DNA from: Halococcus hamelinensis 100A6
GTDB taxonomy: Archaea; Halobacteriota; Halobacteria; Halobacteriales; Halococcaceae
Direction of reading: 5' to 3'
DNA length: 64,000 bases
Assembly (NCBI RefSeq): GCF_000336675.1
Contig: NZ_AOMB01000032.1
Span: 1 to 64,000 of the forward strand
Below the pieces are notes generated by a model, which was given only the letters and a program-made list of their open reading frames with translations, had not been told where the DNA came from and did no database searches. The position numbers and the translations under genes are program-made. Below are positions 36,569 through 45,871 of the stretch, piece after piece; position 1 is the stretch's first letter, and every line of letters starts with the position of its first letter.

Positions 36569-37513
36569 CTATTCGGACGCGTCGCCGACGACCCACCGCT
36601 CGTAGATCGATTTGCTACCGGTGTCGTCCCGCGCCATCAACACGGCGTTCTCGGTGCGCTGGTTCACCGAGTCCGGGACCGTGCCGAAGACGAACTGTGC
36701 GAGGAGGCCGCCGGTGGGCGAGCCGAGCACAGTCAGGTCGTAGGCGTCGGAGCGGCTGATGATGGTCTCCCCGACGTTCTCGACGGCTTCGACCGTGGCC
36801 TCGACCCGCTCGACGTCCGCCAGCGCCCGTTCGGCCGCCTCGACGATCCGGGTTCCCTCCTCGTGATCCTCGTCGCTCGCGTCCTCGGGCATGAAGTGGA
36901 TCGCATCGATACGGGCGTCGGTATCGAGTGCGAGCGCGCGTGCCGCCTGCGCGGCCAGCCCCGAGTGCGGCCCGCCGCTGACCGCGAGGAGGACCGTCTC
37001 GACCGGCGTTTCGTCGGCGGCCTGCTTCTCGACGAACACCTCACACTCCGCGCGCGCGACGACCCGTTCGGCCACGTCGCCGGTGAGGAGTCGGCGGCGC
37101 TGTGATTGCCCGCCCCGGATGGCGAGCGACACGCCGTCACACTCGTAGGCCTCGACCGCGTTGAGCACCGAATCCGACTCCCGATGGGTCAGATGCACAC
37201 GACCGGTCACCGGGACGCCGGTTCGCTCGACGGTCTCGACGAACCGCTCGGCCGTCTCACGCGCCGCGACCAGTTTCGGCTCGTCGGCCGCGACCGCATC
37301 GAGCGGGGTCTGACGCGCGAAGTTCACGATCGAACACACCACGAGCCCGCCGTCGCGTTCGCGCGCGATGGCCGTCGCGGTCCGGAGACGTCGCTCCGCG
37401 TCCGCCGGCATCGTTTCGCCGGCGACCGGGAGCAGGAGCCGGTAGCGGCCCTCCGGGAGGGCGTCCCCGACCCGCTCCGTTCCCGACCGGTGTCCACCAT
37501 CGGTTGCGAACAT
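36569..37513 (-). CDS. Tandem universal stress protein
   Basis: 314 residues, two USP domains without a membrane part (YRLLLPVAGETMPADAERRLRTATAIARE; VETVLLAVSGGPHSGLAAQAARALALD; LTVLGSPTGGLLAQFVFGTVPDSV). I choose the ATG at 37513 over the longer ATG at 37540 because a TATA-like GGTTTATG (37538-37545) lies 28 bp upstream of it and overlaps the longer start, pointing to a leaderless transcript. Its domains resemble the tails of the two flanking permeases, so it may have arisen by loss of the permease part and may regulate them. Confidence 0.8.
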   Translation of the reverse strand: MFATDGGHRSGTERVGDALPEGRYRLLLPVAGETMPADAERRLRTATAIARERDGGLVVCSIVNFARQTPLDAVAADEPKLVAARETAERFVETVERTGVPVTGRVHLTHRESDSVLNAVEAYECDGVSLAIRGGQSQRRRLLTGDVAERVVARAECEVFVEKQAADETPVETVLLAVSGGPHSGLAAQAARALALDTDARIDAIHFMPEDASDEDHEEGTRIVEAAERALADVERVEATVEAVENVGETIISRSDAYDLTVLGSPTGGLLAQFVFGTVPDSVNQRTENAVLMARDDTGSKSIYERWVVGDASE

Positions 37514-37537
37514 ACCCACGTAGAGTTGTCGCAACAG

Positions 37538-37545
37538 CATAAACC
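37538..37545 (-). promoter_or_regulatory. TATA-like box of the tandem USP gene
   Basis: GGTTTATG on the minus strand, 28 bp before the ATG at 37513. The box overlaps the alternative upstream ATG, which argues against that start. The 170 bp between this point and the next permease gene show no coding sequence. Confidence 0.5.
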
Positions 37546-37709
37546 AAGCGCCGGGATTGTTCTTGGAGCAATATACATCCGATAAATTCAGTATCGGCGT
37601 ACCGGAGTGAGGGGATCACCGTGTTGCCGTCGACTTCGTACCGGTGTTCTCACGCGAGGCGTCGACGACCCCCGCTCGCCCTAGAGCCGACACGACGGCC
37701 CGAGCCGTC

Positions 37710-40121
37710 TCAGCGCCAGCGCAGTATCTCGCGGAGGCGCGAGGTGATATCGAGGTTGCGCTTTGCGAGGATCACCGTGCTCTCGGCGCGCTCGCCAACG
37801 CGTTCGGGGATCGCGCCGAACACCACGCGCTGGAGGAGGCCCTCCCGGGTCGCGCCGATGATCGTGAGGTCGTGGTTCGACGACTCGTCGGTGATCGCCC
37901 CGACGATATCGTCGCCCTCGACGACCGTCGCACCGGCGTCGATCGCCTCGAAGTCGGCCAGCGCCGCTTCGAGCACCGACTCGGCATCCGCCCGGTCGGC
38001 CTCCTCGTCGTCCGGATCCACGACGCGAAGGAGTTCGACGTGCGCGTCGGTCACGCGGGCTATCGACCGGGCGACCTCGGCCGCGAGGTCGGCGTGCGGG
38101 CCGCCCGCGGTCGGGAGGAGGATCGACCCGACGGTGGGCGCGCTTCCGGGGTCGATCCGCTCGACCAGTACGTCGCAGTCGGCCTCCTGAACGACGGTGT
38201 CGACGGTGCTCCCGAGGACGACGTCGCGCCGGCGGGCACGCCAGCCACCCCAGCCCATCAGGACCGCGTCGCTACCGTACTGTTCGATGGTGTTGAGGAT
38301 CGCGCGGTCGACCTGGTGGCTGATCCGCACCGTGCCGCTGACCGGGACGTCCGCGCCCTCGCCGCCGTCGGCCATCGCCATCGCCTGGTTGAGCACCTCG
38401 CGGCGCTCGTCGGTGTACTGCTGGCCCGACGCAAGCGGGGTCTGTTCGGGGAGGTTCACCACCGAGAGCACCATCACCTCGCCGTTGCGGTCGCGCGCGA
38501 TGTCGGTCGCGGTCCGCATCAGGCGCTCGACGTTCTCGGGGTTCGCGATCGGCACTACGATCTGGTAGTCGCGGTCGCGGCCCGAGGGGTTCTGCTCGGC
38601 GACCGCGGTGGGGGTCTCGCGCTCGATCTCCTCGGTCGAGGGCGCACGACCCTTCCAGGCGAACCAGAAGGCGATCCCGATCGCTTCCGCGGCGAGGCCG
38701 AGCGCGATGGTTTCGAAACCGAGACTGACCACGAGGCCAACGTTGGCGAGCACGGCGAGGATCGGAACGTACGGCACCAGCGGCACGCGGAAGCCGCGTT
38801 CGAGGTCCTCGAACTTCCGGCGCGAGAAGATCACCGCGACGTTGACGGTCGAGAACCCGAGCAGGAGGAGGAAGTTCGCGACCCCGGTGATGCTCTCGAG
38901 CCCCAGATGAATCCCGAACAGCGGGAGGTCGGCGAACAGACCGAACAGCGGGTGCTCGCCGCCGGCACCCGGCACCTCGCCGAAGAAGACGCTGAAGATC
39001 AGGATGAAGGTGAAGATGAACCCGCCGGTGAGGATGGTCGCCTTGTACGGCGTGCCGTACTCGGGGTGGAGGTCCTCGAACTGGCTCGGGAGGTGGTTGC
39101 GCCGCGCGAGCGCGAGCTTGACTCGCGAACCCGCCAGTACTGTGGCGTTCGCCGCGCTCAGCATGGAGAACAGTGCGCCCACGATGATGACGTAAAAGCC
39201 GATGTTCCCCAGATAGTACTGGGCGGCGAGCGCCATCGAGACCTCGCCGTTGTTGGCGACGTACTGGGTCGGCGAGAGACCGCCGAGGTCGGTGTTCTGG
39301 GAGAGGAAGGTGAGGAACTGCTGGTCGTTGATCGCGATCACGATCACCAACACGACGAGGGCGTAGAGCACCGTCACGAAGCCCATACTGATGTAGATCG
39401 CCCGCGGGATGGTGGTACCGGGTTTCTTGATCTCGTCGGCGTTGGTGGCGATCGCCGAAAAGCCGATGAAGGTGATGAAGACCAGCGCGCTGGTGGCACC
39501 GATCTCGACGACGTTCCCGATGTTCTGGGCGAACGAGGTCGCGACGACGTCGGTGCTGAACGAGCGGAGGCCGCCGTAGAGGAAGAGGAGGAGGAGCAGG
39601 ATCTTCGCGGCGGTGACGACGATCTGGAACTGGCTCGACTCCTCGCTCCCGCGGCTGTTGATGAACACGAGGAGCCCGAGGACGAGGAGCCCGGGGATCC
39701 AGTAGGGGATCCACTGGGGGATGCCCAGAACGGGGTAGATGAATCGATAGAACCAATCGGAGAAGGAGGCGAGGTAGAAGGCCGCGCTCGCGGGATAGCC
39801 CACGATCATGGTCCAGCCCATGATGTACGTCAAATTGCTCTTGAAGGTCTCGGAGACGTACATGTAGCCGCCGCCCGACTCGAAGTAGATCGAGGAGAAC
39901 TCGGCGTAGGCGGCGGCGGTGAAGGCCGCGACGAGCGCCGCGAGCACGAACGAGACGATCGCGACGGTCCCGACGTTCGCGACCGCGAGCCCCGAGAGCA
40001 CGAAGATACCGGCCGCGATCATCGTCCCGATACCGATCGCGAGCGCACCGAGCAGCCCGATGTTCCGGTCGAGCTCCTCGCCGATCTCCCCGCCGCCCGC
40101 CTCCGATGTACCCTCAGCCAT
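37710..40121 (-). CDS. APC-family amino acid permease fused to two USP domains (2)
   Basis: 803 residues, same architecture as the protein at 34100-36505 but clearly diverged. The permease part opens GLLGALAIGIGTMIAAGIFVLSG and includes FITFIGFSAIATNADEIKKPGTTIPRAIYIS, closer to the cationic/other APC subgroup. The USP tail begins YQIVVPIANPENVERLMRTATDIARD and ends LTIIGATREGLLQRVVFGAIPERV. A strong TATA box lies 25 bp upstream. Two permeases and one free USP in a row suggest a locus that adjusts amino acid exchange to energy or stress state; substrates unknown. Confidence 0.9.
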   Translation of the reverse strand: MAEGTSEAGGGEIGEELDRNIGLLGALAIGIGTMIAAGIFVLSGLAVANVGTVAIVSFVLAALVAAFTAAAYAEFSSIYFESGGGYMYVSETFKSNLTYIMGWTMIVGYPASAAFYLASFSDWFYRFIYPVLGIPQWIPYWIPGLLVLGLLVFINSRGSEESSQFQIVVTAAKILLLLLFLYGGLRSFSTDVVATSFAQNIGNVVEIGATSALVFITFIGFSAIATNADEIKKPGTTIPRAIYISMGFVTVLYALVVLVIVIAINDQQFLTFLSQNTDLGGLSPTQYVANNGEVSMALAAQYYLGNIGFYVIIVGALFSMLSAANATVLAGSRVKLALARRNHLPSQFEDLHPEYGTPYKATILTGGFIFTFILIFSVFFGEVPGAGGEHPLFGLFADLPLFGIHLGLESITGVANFLLLLGFSTVNVAVIFSRRKFEDLERGFRVPLVPYVPILAVLANVGLVVSLGFETIALGLAAEAIGIAFWFAWKGRAPSTEEIERETPTAVAEQNPSGRDRDYQIVVPIANPENVERLMRTATDIARDRNGEVMVLSVVNLPEQTPLASGQQYTDERREVLNQAMAMADGGEGADVPVSGTVRISHQVDRAILNTIEQYGSDAVLMGWGGWRARRRDVVLGSTVDTVVQEADCDVLVERIDPGSAPTVGSILLPTAGGPHADLAAEVARSIARVTDAHVELLRVVDPDDEEADRADAESVLEAALADFEAIDAGATVVEGDDIVGAITDESSNHDLTIIGATREGLLQRVVFGAIPERVGERAESTVILAKRNLDITSRLREILRWR

Positions 40122-40140
40122 TGTGCGTGGGATGGCTGCA

Positions 40141-40150
40141 GTTTATAAAA
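40141..40150 (-). promoter_or_regulatory. TATA box of the second APC-USP gene
   Basis: The minus strand reads TTTTATAAAC (complement of 40141-40150) with its centre about 25 bp upstream of the ATG at 40121. This is one of the best TATA boxes in the window and implies a leaderless mRNA. Confidence 0.65.
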
Positions 40151-40185
40151 AGGCTGATGTTCGTCTCGACCGTCCGAGCACGGCT

Positions 40186-41184
40186 TCAGTCCTCGAACTC
40201 GGTGCGCTCGACGCCGGCGGGAGCGCGGTCGCCGTCGCTACCGGCCGTCCGATAGGCCGCCCGATACCGGGCGAGCTTTCGAAAGAGGAAGTAGCCGAAG
40301 AAGCCGTCGTAGACCACCACGAACCCGAGCAGTGCGAGGAAGTACGGGACGTCGAGGAGCCCGGCGACGATGCCGGGGACGAACGAGAGGGTGTTGTAGG
40401 TGGCGTGGATGAACACCGCGATCAGGAGACCCTTGACGACGATCGGTCCCGCCCGGTCAGGGTTGAACTTCGCGAGCCCTAGGTAGTAGCCCGAGAACGC
40501 GGCGTAGATCACGTGGCCCGGGCCGGCGATCGCCCGAACCGGCGTGATCCCGCCGCCCGCACCCAGCAGGTTGCTCGCGACCGGCGTCCCGACCGCGTTC
40601 GTGATGTAGAGCGCGTTCTCGATCGTGGCGAAGCCGAGGCCCGCGACCGCACCGTAGACCGCCCCGTCGATCACGGCGTCGAACCGCGCGCTCCGAAAGG
40701 CGTAGAGGCGAACCGCGAGCCACTTCACCGTCTCCTCGATCGGCCCGACCACGAGGTAGTAAAACCAGATCGGACCGACCAGCGGGATGACCGCGAGATA
40801 CCGCCTCCCGACGCCGTTGACGACCGCCGCGAACCCCGCGAACAGGACCCCGAGCGCGAACGTCGCCGCGAGCAGCGAGACGGGTTCGGTGGTGATGTCG
40901 CTTCGCCAGACGAACACCACCAGCGCGAGCGCGGGCACGACCGACAGCAGCGTGAAGCCGGTGACGACCGGATTGGATATCTGCGAGAGGCTGCTGGACC
41001 GGACGAACTGAACGAGCAACAACACCGCGACGAGGAGGAGTATCGCACGCGCGGTCGCGCTCAGGAAGCGATAGACGAAGACTGCGACCCGGTCGAGCGG
41101 CGAGCGCACGTCCCACGTCGCGATGTCGTAGAGGTCGCGCGACCCATCGGCGCTCGATTGCACCGGGTCCCTACGGCTGGCCAT
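40186..41184 (-). CDS. PrsW-family intramembrane protease
   Basis: 332 residues, about eight membrane helices. The PrsW family motifs are in order: GPIEETVKWLAVRL (EExxK), AGLGFATIENALYI (E within the membrane), GPGHVIYAAFSGYYLG (His), and AVFIHATYNTL (second His). These conserved Glu and His residues form the proposed active site. PrsW of Bacillus cleaves an anti-sigma factor; haloarchaeal homologues are of unknown substrate. It lies between an APC-USP permease and DUF389, all minus-strand, with separate gaps of 64 and 87 bp. Confidence 0.88.
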   Translation of the reverse strand: MASRRDPVQSSADGSRDLYDIATWDVRSPLDRVAVFVYRFLSATARAILLLVAVLLLVQFVRSSSLSQISNPVVTGFTLLSVVPALALVVFVWRSDITTEPVSLLAATFALGVLFAGFAAVVNGVGRRYLAVIPLVGPIWFYYLVVGPIEETVKWLAVRLYAFRSARFDAVIDGAVYGAVAGLGFATIENALYITNAVGTPVASNLLGAGGGITPVRAIAGPGHVIYAAFSGYYLGLAKFNPDRAGPIVVKGLLIAVFIHATYNTLSFVPGIVAGLLDVPYFLALLGFVVVYDGFFGYFLFRKLARYRAAYRTAGSDGDRAPAGVERTEFED

Positions 41185-41271
41185 ACACCCGTGATGGCAC
41201 CCGGCGTCTAACCGTTTCCCCTCGCCCTTCGATTCCCTTTCGAATGTCCGTCGCGACGGCCGCGCTTCGCG

Positions 41272-42600
41272 TCAGGCCCGTTCGCTCTCGACGTAGCGGA
41301 TCCTGACGTCGAACGAGCTGACGTTGTGCGACTGGTCGAACGGGAGTGTGGTCGGTTGGACGGTTTCGTTGATCCGCTGCTGGAGGGGCTTCGCGAAGTT
41401 CGGGTCCTCGCTCCCGGTCGGCCGACTCAGGGTCACGGTGACGCTGGTGGGCTCTCGCGGCGGGATCGGGTCGTCGTACTCGAACTCGGAGTTGACCAGC
41501 ACGAGGTCCTCGTAGGGCTGCTGGTTGAGGAGACCGTTGATCTCGCCGCGGACCTCCTCCTCGAACGTCGCGGTTCGATAGGAGTCGTAGGTGACGAGCC
41601 CGAGAAACGCCGACAGCACGAGGACCGCGGCGACGAGCGCCCCGACGCGTTTCCGGGTCGCGCTCTGGGCGGCGTCCGCCTGGAACCAGTGGTCGGGTCG
41701 ATATCCCATATACCAGAGCACGACGAGGGCGCTGAGGTTGATCGAGAGGGTGTTGATGAGCACGATCACGGTCGCGCTGAGCACGGGGCTCGGCAGTCCC
41801 CAGGCGATCCCGATACCGATCACCCCGAGGGGCGGCACGAGCGCCGCGGCGATCATCACGCCGACGAGCGCGGCCGAGACGCCGGTCGCGAGGCTCACGC
41901 CACCCGCGACGCCCGCACCGAGGGCCACCACGAGCGCGAGCAGTCCCGGCGACGTTCGAATGCTCACCTGTTGGATCGAGAGGACGTCCGTCCCGGGCGG
42001 GGCGAGGTTCGTCGCCCGCACGAACGCGGCGAACAGCGTCGCAGCGACGACGGCCACGACGAGACCGACCACCTGGAGCTTGACCCCGCGACGGAACATC
42101 TCGTGGTCGTCGACGACGGTGCCGACCGAGGTGGCCATCGCCGGCCCGATCAGCGGGGCGATGACCATCGAGCCGACGATGATCGCCGCGTCGTTGAGGA
42201 GGAGCCCGGCCGTGGCGACGAGCGCGCTCACGACGGTCATCACCAGGAACGGACCGACGTTGGGAGCGAGCTCCTGGGCACGGCTGTGGATCTCCTCGCG
42301 CGCGATGCGCTCGTCGCTCTCGCCGTCCTCCTCGTATCGTTCCTCCAACTCGTCGAACCGCCGGGAGATCACGGTTTCGGCGTCGAGCACGATGGTGTAG
42401 GCGTCGTCGTCGATACCCGTGTTTCGGAGCCGGTCGAGAACGGGCTCGACCGCCTCCGTCGGCAGTGGGAAGTGGACCACGCCGGTGAACTCCCGGCCGC
42501 TGGTCTCCTCGGTGAGCACGTAGTCGATACCCTCGTCGTCGAGTTCCGCCAGGACGGTCTCGCGTTTGCCCGCCGGGATCGTCACCTGGACGAGTCGCAC
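41272..42600 (-). CDS. DUF389 (TIGR00341) membrane protein
   Basis: 442 residues starting with GTG at 42600 ([22 protein letters not shown]). The N-terminal 110 residues are a soluble ferredoxin-like part; a membrane region follows with the DUF389 pattern [38 protein letters not shown] and [36 protein letters not shown] periplasmic-like C-terminal domain closes the protein. An AT-rich GTATTTGTC lies about 26 bp upstream of the GTG, supporting a leaderless start. Family function is not established; transport of a small solute has been proposed. Confidence 0.85.
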   Translation of the reverse strand: MRLVQVTIPAGKRETVLAELDDEGIDYVLTEETSGREFTGVVHFPLPTEAVEPVLDRLRNTGIDDDAYTIVLDAETVISRRFDELEERYEEDGESDERIAREEIHSRAQELAPNVGPFLVMTVVSALVATAGLLLNDAAIIVGSMVIAPLIGPAMATSVGTVVDDHEMFRRGVKLQVVGLVVAVVAATLFAAFVRATNLAPPGTDVLSIQQVSIRTSPGLLALVVALGAGVAGGVSLATGVSAALVGVMIAAALVPPLGVIGIGIAWGLPSPVLSATVIVLINTLSINLSALVVLWYMGYRPDHWFQADAAQSATRKRVGALVAAVLVLSAFLGLVTYDSYRTATFEEEVRGEINGLLNQQPYEDLVLVNSEFEYDDPIPPREPTSVTVTLSRPTGSEDPNFAKPLQQRINETVQPTTLPFDQSHNVSSFDVRIRYVESERA

Positions 42601-42684
42601 ATCCGTCCGTCTCGGCGGGTCGACAAATACCCCCCGATCGCACGGAGCCGACGGGGATTTACCCGCCGGCGGTCGAGACCCGGT

Positions 42685-43302
42685 ATGTTCGAGGGACGAC
42701 CCGACCGGAGCGCCGAAGTGGTCTTCTGCGGCCGTTCGAACGTCGGGAAGTCCACGATCCTCCGCGAGCTCACGGGGCACGACTTCACGACCGGGAAGAA
42801 ACCGGGCGTCACGCGCTCACCCGGCCACTACGACTGGGTCTCCGAGGACTTCGTGCTCACCGACCTCCCCGGCTTCGGGTTCATGTCGGGGGTCCCCGAG
42901 GAGGTCCGCGAGACGATCAAGACCGACGTCGTCCACTACATCGAGGACCACGCCGACGAGATCCTCGTGGGCGTGCTCGTCCTCGACGGCAAGAGCGCCG
43001 TCGACATCATCGACCGCCACGCCGACCGCGGCGAGGTCCCCCACGACGTCGAACTCTTCCACTTCCTCCAGGACGTCGGGATCCCGACCGTGGTCGCCGT
43101 CAACAAGATGGACAAGGTCGACGACCACGACGAACGCCTGAACGCGGTCTGCGACCGATTGGGGCTTCCCTCGCCGTGGCAGCAGTGGCAGGACACCGTC
43201 GCCCCCGTCACCGCGAAACGCGGTTCGATCACGCCGCTCACCGAGGCGGTCCGCACCCACCTCCACGACCAGCGCCGCGACGACCTGCTGAAGTTCTTCT
43301 AG
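42685..43302 (+). CDS. engB: GTP-binding protein EngB
   Basis: 205 residues. G-domain motifs are complete: G1 [12 protein letters not shown]2 region [13 protein letters not shown]3 [11 protein letters not shown]4 [10 protein letters not shown] and G5 VTAKRGS. This is the EngB (YihA/YsxC) branch of TRAFAC GTPases, which in bacteria is needed for large ribosomal subunit assembly; archaeal homologues are less studied. It diverges from the DUF389 gene with an 84-bp shared promoter region and is followed by repeat copy B immediately after its stop. Confidence 0.93.
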   Translation: MFEGRPDRSAEVVFCGRSNVGKSTILRELTGHDFTTGKKPGVTRSPGHYDWVSEDFVLTDLPGFGFMSGVPEEVRETIKTDVVHYIEDHADEILVGVLVLDGKSAVDIIDRHADRGEVPHDVELFHFLQDVGIPTVVAVNKMDKVDDHDERLNAVCDRLGLPSPWQQWQDTVAPVTAKRGSITPLTEAVRTHLHDQRRDDLLKFF

Positions 43303-43304
43303 AA

Positions 43305-43625
43305 CCCACCTTTTGCTGCGCTCAGTCGCTTCGCTCCTTCGCTGGCAAAATGTGGATCAAAAGCGCGTCGGGTTCCCGATGGTCACCCTCGCGCCCGCTC
43401 GTTCGCCTTCGGCTCACTCGCGGTGCGACCACTATCACCTCCGCGACCGCAACCGCCCTGCACAGCATCGCACCGCCGAAGCCCTCGCCGCGCTCACTCC
43501 GTTCGCGCGACTCGCCCTTCATCCACCAGGCTCCGCATTGCCGCCACCGCCGAACCACACAACACCGCACTACGGCGACCGCACCGCACAGCCGCCGCAC
43601 CGCGGCCGCACCGGCTGGCGGAAAG
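43305..43625 (-). repeat. Dispersed intergenic repeat element, copy B (inverted)
   Basis: Most of the 353-bp gap after engB is a second copy of the element at 30690-31101, in opposite orientation. Shared blocks on the plus strand are CCCACCTTTTGCTGC (43305-43319), TGGCAAAATGTGGATCAAAA (43343-43362), GCACCGCCGAAGCCCTC (43470-43486) and TCGCCCTTCATCCACCAGG (43512-43530). Copy B is about 70 bp shorter between the outer blocks and lacks the palindromes near 31000. The end near 43560-43620 is a series of CCGCAC units like the GCGGTGC run of copy A. It begins two bases after the engB stop and ends about 30 bp before the next gene. Confidence 0.75.
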
Positions 43626-43655
43626 CCTGATACCACCGGCCCGCGAAGGCCGCCC

Positions 43656-44102
43656 ATGAGCACGCGCGCGTGGGGCGACATGATCGCCGGCGACCGGATG
43701 GCGGTCGACCGCGAGTTCGAAGGCGAGATCGAAGAGTCCGAGTTCAACCGCCAGCAGTGGGGCCTCATCATGACCGCCGTCGAGTTCGAGATCGAGAACC
43801 CCGACGACCCCGACCGGGCACGGCTCGTCGCGAACACGGACAAACTCGGACACGTGATGGGCGAACTCGACAACCTCGACTCGCCGAACGCGATGGGCGG
43901 CGGTAGCGGGAACGGAAACGGCGGGTCGGGCGGCGGGGTCGTGGACTCGATCAAACGTTCGCTCGGGTTCGGCGGCGGTGGCGGGAACGGCGGGCGGCGC
44001 GCGGCGGCGGCGGACCTCACCGAGCGCTACGCCGAGCAGCTCCAGGCCCACCTCGAAAACAACGGCAAGTGGGAGCGCGTTCGAACGACCGCCGCGAACT
44101 AG
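43656..44102 (+). CDS. Haloarchaeal DUF5799-like protein
   Basis: 148 residues from the ATG at 43656. The first 75 residues (MSTRAWGDMIAGDRMAVDREF, ESEFNRQQWGLIMTAVEFEIENPDDPDRARLVANT) match a conserved haloarchaeal family I know as DUF5799. The middle is a Gly/Asn-rich low-complexity stretch (GGGSGNGNGGSGGG, FGGGGGNGG) and the end is a short helix. Likely a small cytosolic protein; function unknown. Its TAG shares the palindrome CTAG with the stop of the convergent gene. Confidence 0.75.
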   Translation: MSTRAWGDMIAGDRMAVDREFEGEIEESEFNRQQWGLIMTAVEFEIENPDDPDRARLVANTDKLGHVMGELDNLDSPNAMGGGSGNGNGGSGGGVVDSIKRSLGFGGGGGNGGRRAAAADLTERYAEQLQAHLENNGKWERVRTTAAN

Positions 44103-44245
44103 GGACTGCCGCCGCGGAACAGGGTCCGCTCCTCGGTCTCGTAGATGTTGATGAGTTCGGTGACGATCTCGTCGTAGCTCTCCTCCTCCACCGCGAGGCG
44201 GTCGAGGCGGTCGACGGTCTCCTCGTCGAGTTCGATCTCGGGCAT
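44099..44245 (-). CDS. Small RHH/antitoxin-like protein (DUF7557-like, 48 aa)
   Basis: Encodes 48 residues from the ATG at 44245: starts MPEIELDEETVDRLDRLAV, continues EEESYDEIVTELINIYETEE and ends FRGGSP. The LDEETVDRLDxL...SYDEIVxELIxxYE pattern is that of VapB/ribbon-helix-helix type small haloarchaeal proteins. No PIN-domain toxin is next to it. It lies 38 bp downstream of leuB on the same strand and could be the last gene of that operon, or independent. Confidence 0.7.
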   Translation of the reverse strand: MPEIELDEETVDRLDRLAVEEESYDEIVTELINIYETEERTLFRGGSP

Positions 44246-44283
44246 ATCCGGGCCATCGAGCGCGACCGGCTTAACCCCGACGG

Positions 44284-45252
44284 TCAGAGCCGGTCGAGCA
44301 GCGCGCGCTCGACGTCCTCGGTGGTGGCCTCGCCACCCAAGTCGGGCGTTCGCGGCCCGTCGGCGAGCACCTCCAACACCGCCTGACGAACCCGTTCGGC
44401 GGCCTCGTCGTGGCCCAAAAATTCACAGCACATCGCGGCGCTCGATACCGTCGCGACGGGGTTCGCGACCCCCTCGCCCGCGATGTCGGGTGCGGTGCCG
44501 TGAACCGGCTCGAACAGCGCGCGCTCCTCGCCGATGTTCGCCGAGGGAAGGAGCCCGAGCCCGCCGACCAACCCAGCGGCGAGGTCCGAGAGCACGTCGC
44601 CCGCGAGGTTCGGACACACCACGACGTCGTACTGGGCGGGATCGAGACAGACCTGCGTCGCGAAGGCGTCCATCAACACCTCCTCGGTCGGCACCCCGCG
44701 CTCCTCGGCGACGTCGAGCACCGCTTCGCGGAACCGACCGTCCGTCTCGCGCATCACGTTCGCCTTGTGCGCCACGGTGAATCCTTCACCCTCGACGTAC
44801 TCACAGGCGAACTCGGCCAGCCGGCGCGAGGCCGAATCGGTGACGACCCGCGTCAGCGTCGAGAGGTCCTCGGAGAGTCGGTCCTCGTGGCCCGCGTAGA
44901 CGCCCTCGGTGTTCTCGCGCAGGAAGACGATATCCGTCTCGGGCCGGAGCGCGTCGACCCCCGGATACGCCCGCGCCGGCCGGACGTTCACGAACGACTC
45001 GACCGTCGACCGGAGCGGGAGGATGACGTCGGCGGCGGTCTCGCCCGCCGCGCCGAACAGCGTCGCGTCGCTCTCCGCGACCGCCTGCCGGGTCTCGGCG
45101 GGCAGCGCCTCGCCGGTTTCCTCGTAGACCGCATCGCCCGCGTCGTACTCCTCGAACTCGAAGTCCCCCACCGTATCGAGTACGGAGATGGCGACCGGGA
45201 CGACCTCCCGACCGATGCCGTCGCCCGGGATCACGGTGATGGTCTCAGTCAT
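44284..45252 (-). CDS. leuB: 3-isopropylmalate dehydrogenase
   Basis: 322 residues from the ATG at 45252, which overlaps the leuD stop. It shows the beta-decarboxylating dehydrogenase pattern: [15 protein letters not shown] at the start, [50 protein letters not shown] and [21 protein letters not shown] (NAD-binding). It oxidises and decarboxylates 3-isopropylmalate in leucine synthesis; isocitrate and homoisocitrate enzymes are close relatives, but the operon fixes the role. Last pathway gene of the ilv/leu operon. Confidence 0.95.
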   Translation of the reverse strand: MTETITVIPGDGIGREVVPVAISVLDTVGDFEFEEYDAGDAVYEETGEALPAETRQAVAESDATLFGAAGETAADVILPLRSTVESFVNVRPARAYPGVDALRPETDIVFLRENTEGVYAGHEDRLSEDLSTLTRVVTDSASRRLAEFACEYVEGEGFTVAHKANVMRETDGRFREAVLDVAEERGVPTEEVLMDAFATQVCLDPAQYDVVVCPNLAGDVLSDLAAGLVGGLGLLPSANIGEERALFEPVHGTAPDIAGEGVANPVATVSSAAMCCEFLGHDEAAERVRQAVLEVLADGPRTPDLGGEATTEDVERALLDRL

Positions 45253-45871
45253 CGTCGGCGAGGTAGGGTAAGGAGTTCGCGGTGTCGGCCACGGCACCCG
45301 AATTGGACTTCATCAGCGCCGTGGTGTCCCAGACGCCGTCGACGAGCGCCCGCCGCTGGGCGTCCTCGACGGTGACGGCGACTTCCTCGTCGCCGTAGCG
45401 AACGACTTCGTTCGCCACGTCGATGTCGATCTCGCCGTCGGGGTTCGTGTCGATCCAGTCCTGAATCGCCGTGACGGTTTCGTGGTCCGCCGTCACCGTC
45501 GGGATCCCGAGCGCGAGGCAGTTGCCCGCGAAGATCTCCGCGAAGCTCTCGCCGATCAGCGCGTCGATCCCCCAGCGCATCAGCGCCTGCGGGGCGTGTT
45601 CGCGCGAGGAGCCACAGCCGAAGTTGGCGTTCACGGCCATGATCGAGGCGTCGCGGAAGCGGTCCTCGTTCATCGGGTGGTCCTTCTCCTCGTCGTCGTC
45701 GTCGAAACGCTGGTCGAAGAAGGCGAACTGGCCGAGACCGTCGAAGGTGACGACCTTCATGAACCGCGCCGGGATGACCTGGTCGGTGTCGATGTCGTTG
45801 CCCCGAATGGGGATACCGGTTCCCGAAACACGTTCGACAGTATCGACCGTGACTTCGTCGGCGGAACTCAT
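45245..45871 (-). CDS. leuD: 3-isopropylmalate dehydratase small subunit
   Basis: 208 residues. Contains [18 protein letters not shown] and [22 protein letters not shown], the substrate-binding swivel-domain motifs, and [13 protein letters not shown]. It pairs with LeuC to isomerise 2-isopropylmalate to 3-isopropylmalate, and may also serve citramalate in isoleucine synthesis. The ATG overlaps the leuC stop by four bases. An acidic insertion ([11 protein letters not shown]) is typical of haloarchaeal forms. Confidence 0.95.
   Translation of the reverse strand: MSSADEVTVDTVERVSGTGIPIRGNDIDTDQVIPARFMKVVTFDGLGQFAFFDQRFDDDDEEKDHPMNEDRFRDASIMAVNANFGCGSSREHAPQALMRWGIDALIGESFAEIFAGNCLALGIPTVTADHETVTAIQDWIDTNPDGEIDIDVANEVVRYGDEEVAVTVEDAQRRALVDGVWDTTALMKSNSGAVADTANSLPYLADDD

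Noticed and set aside
44099-44245. VapBC-type toxin-antitoxin module
   Set aside because: The small protein looks VapB-like but no PIN-domain toxin is encoded on either side.
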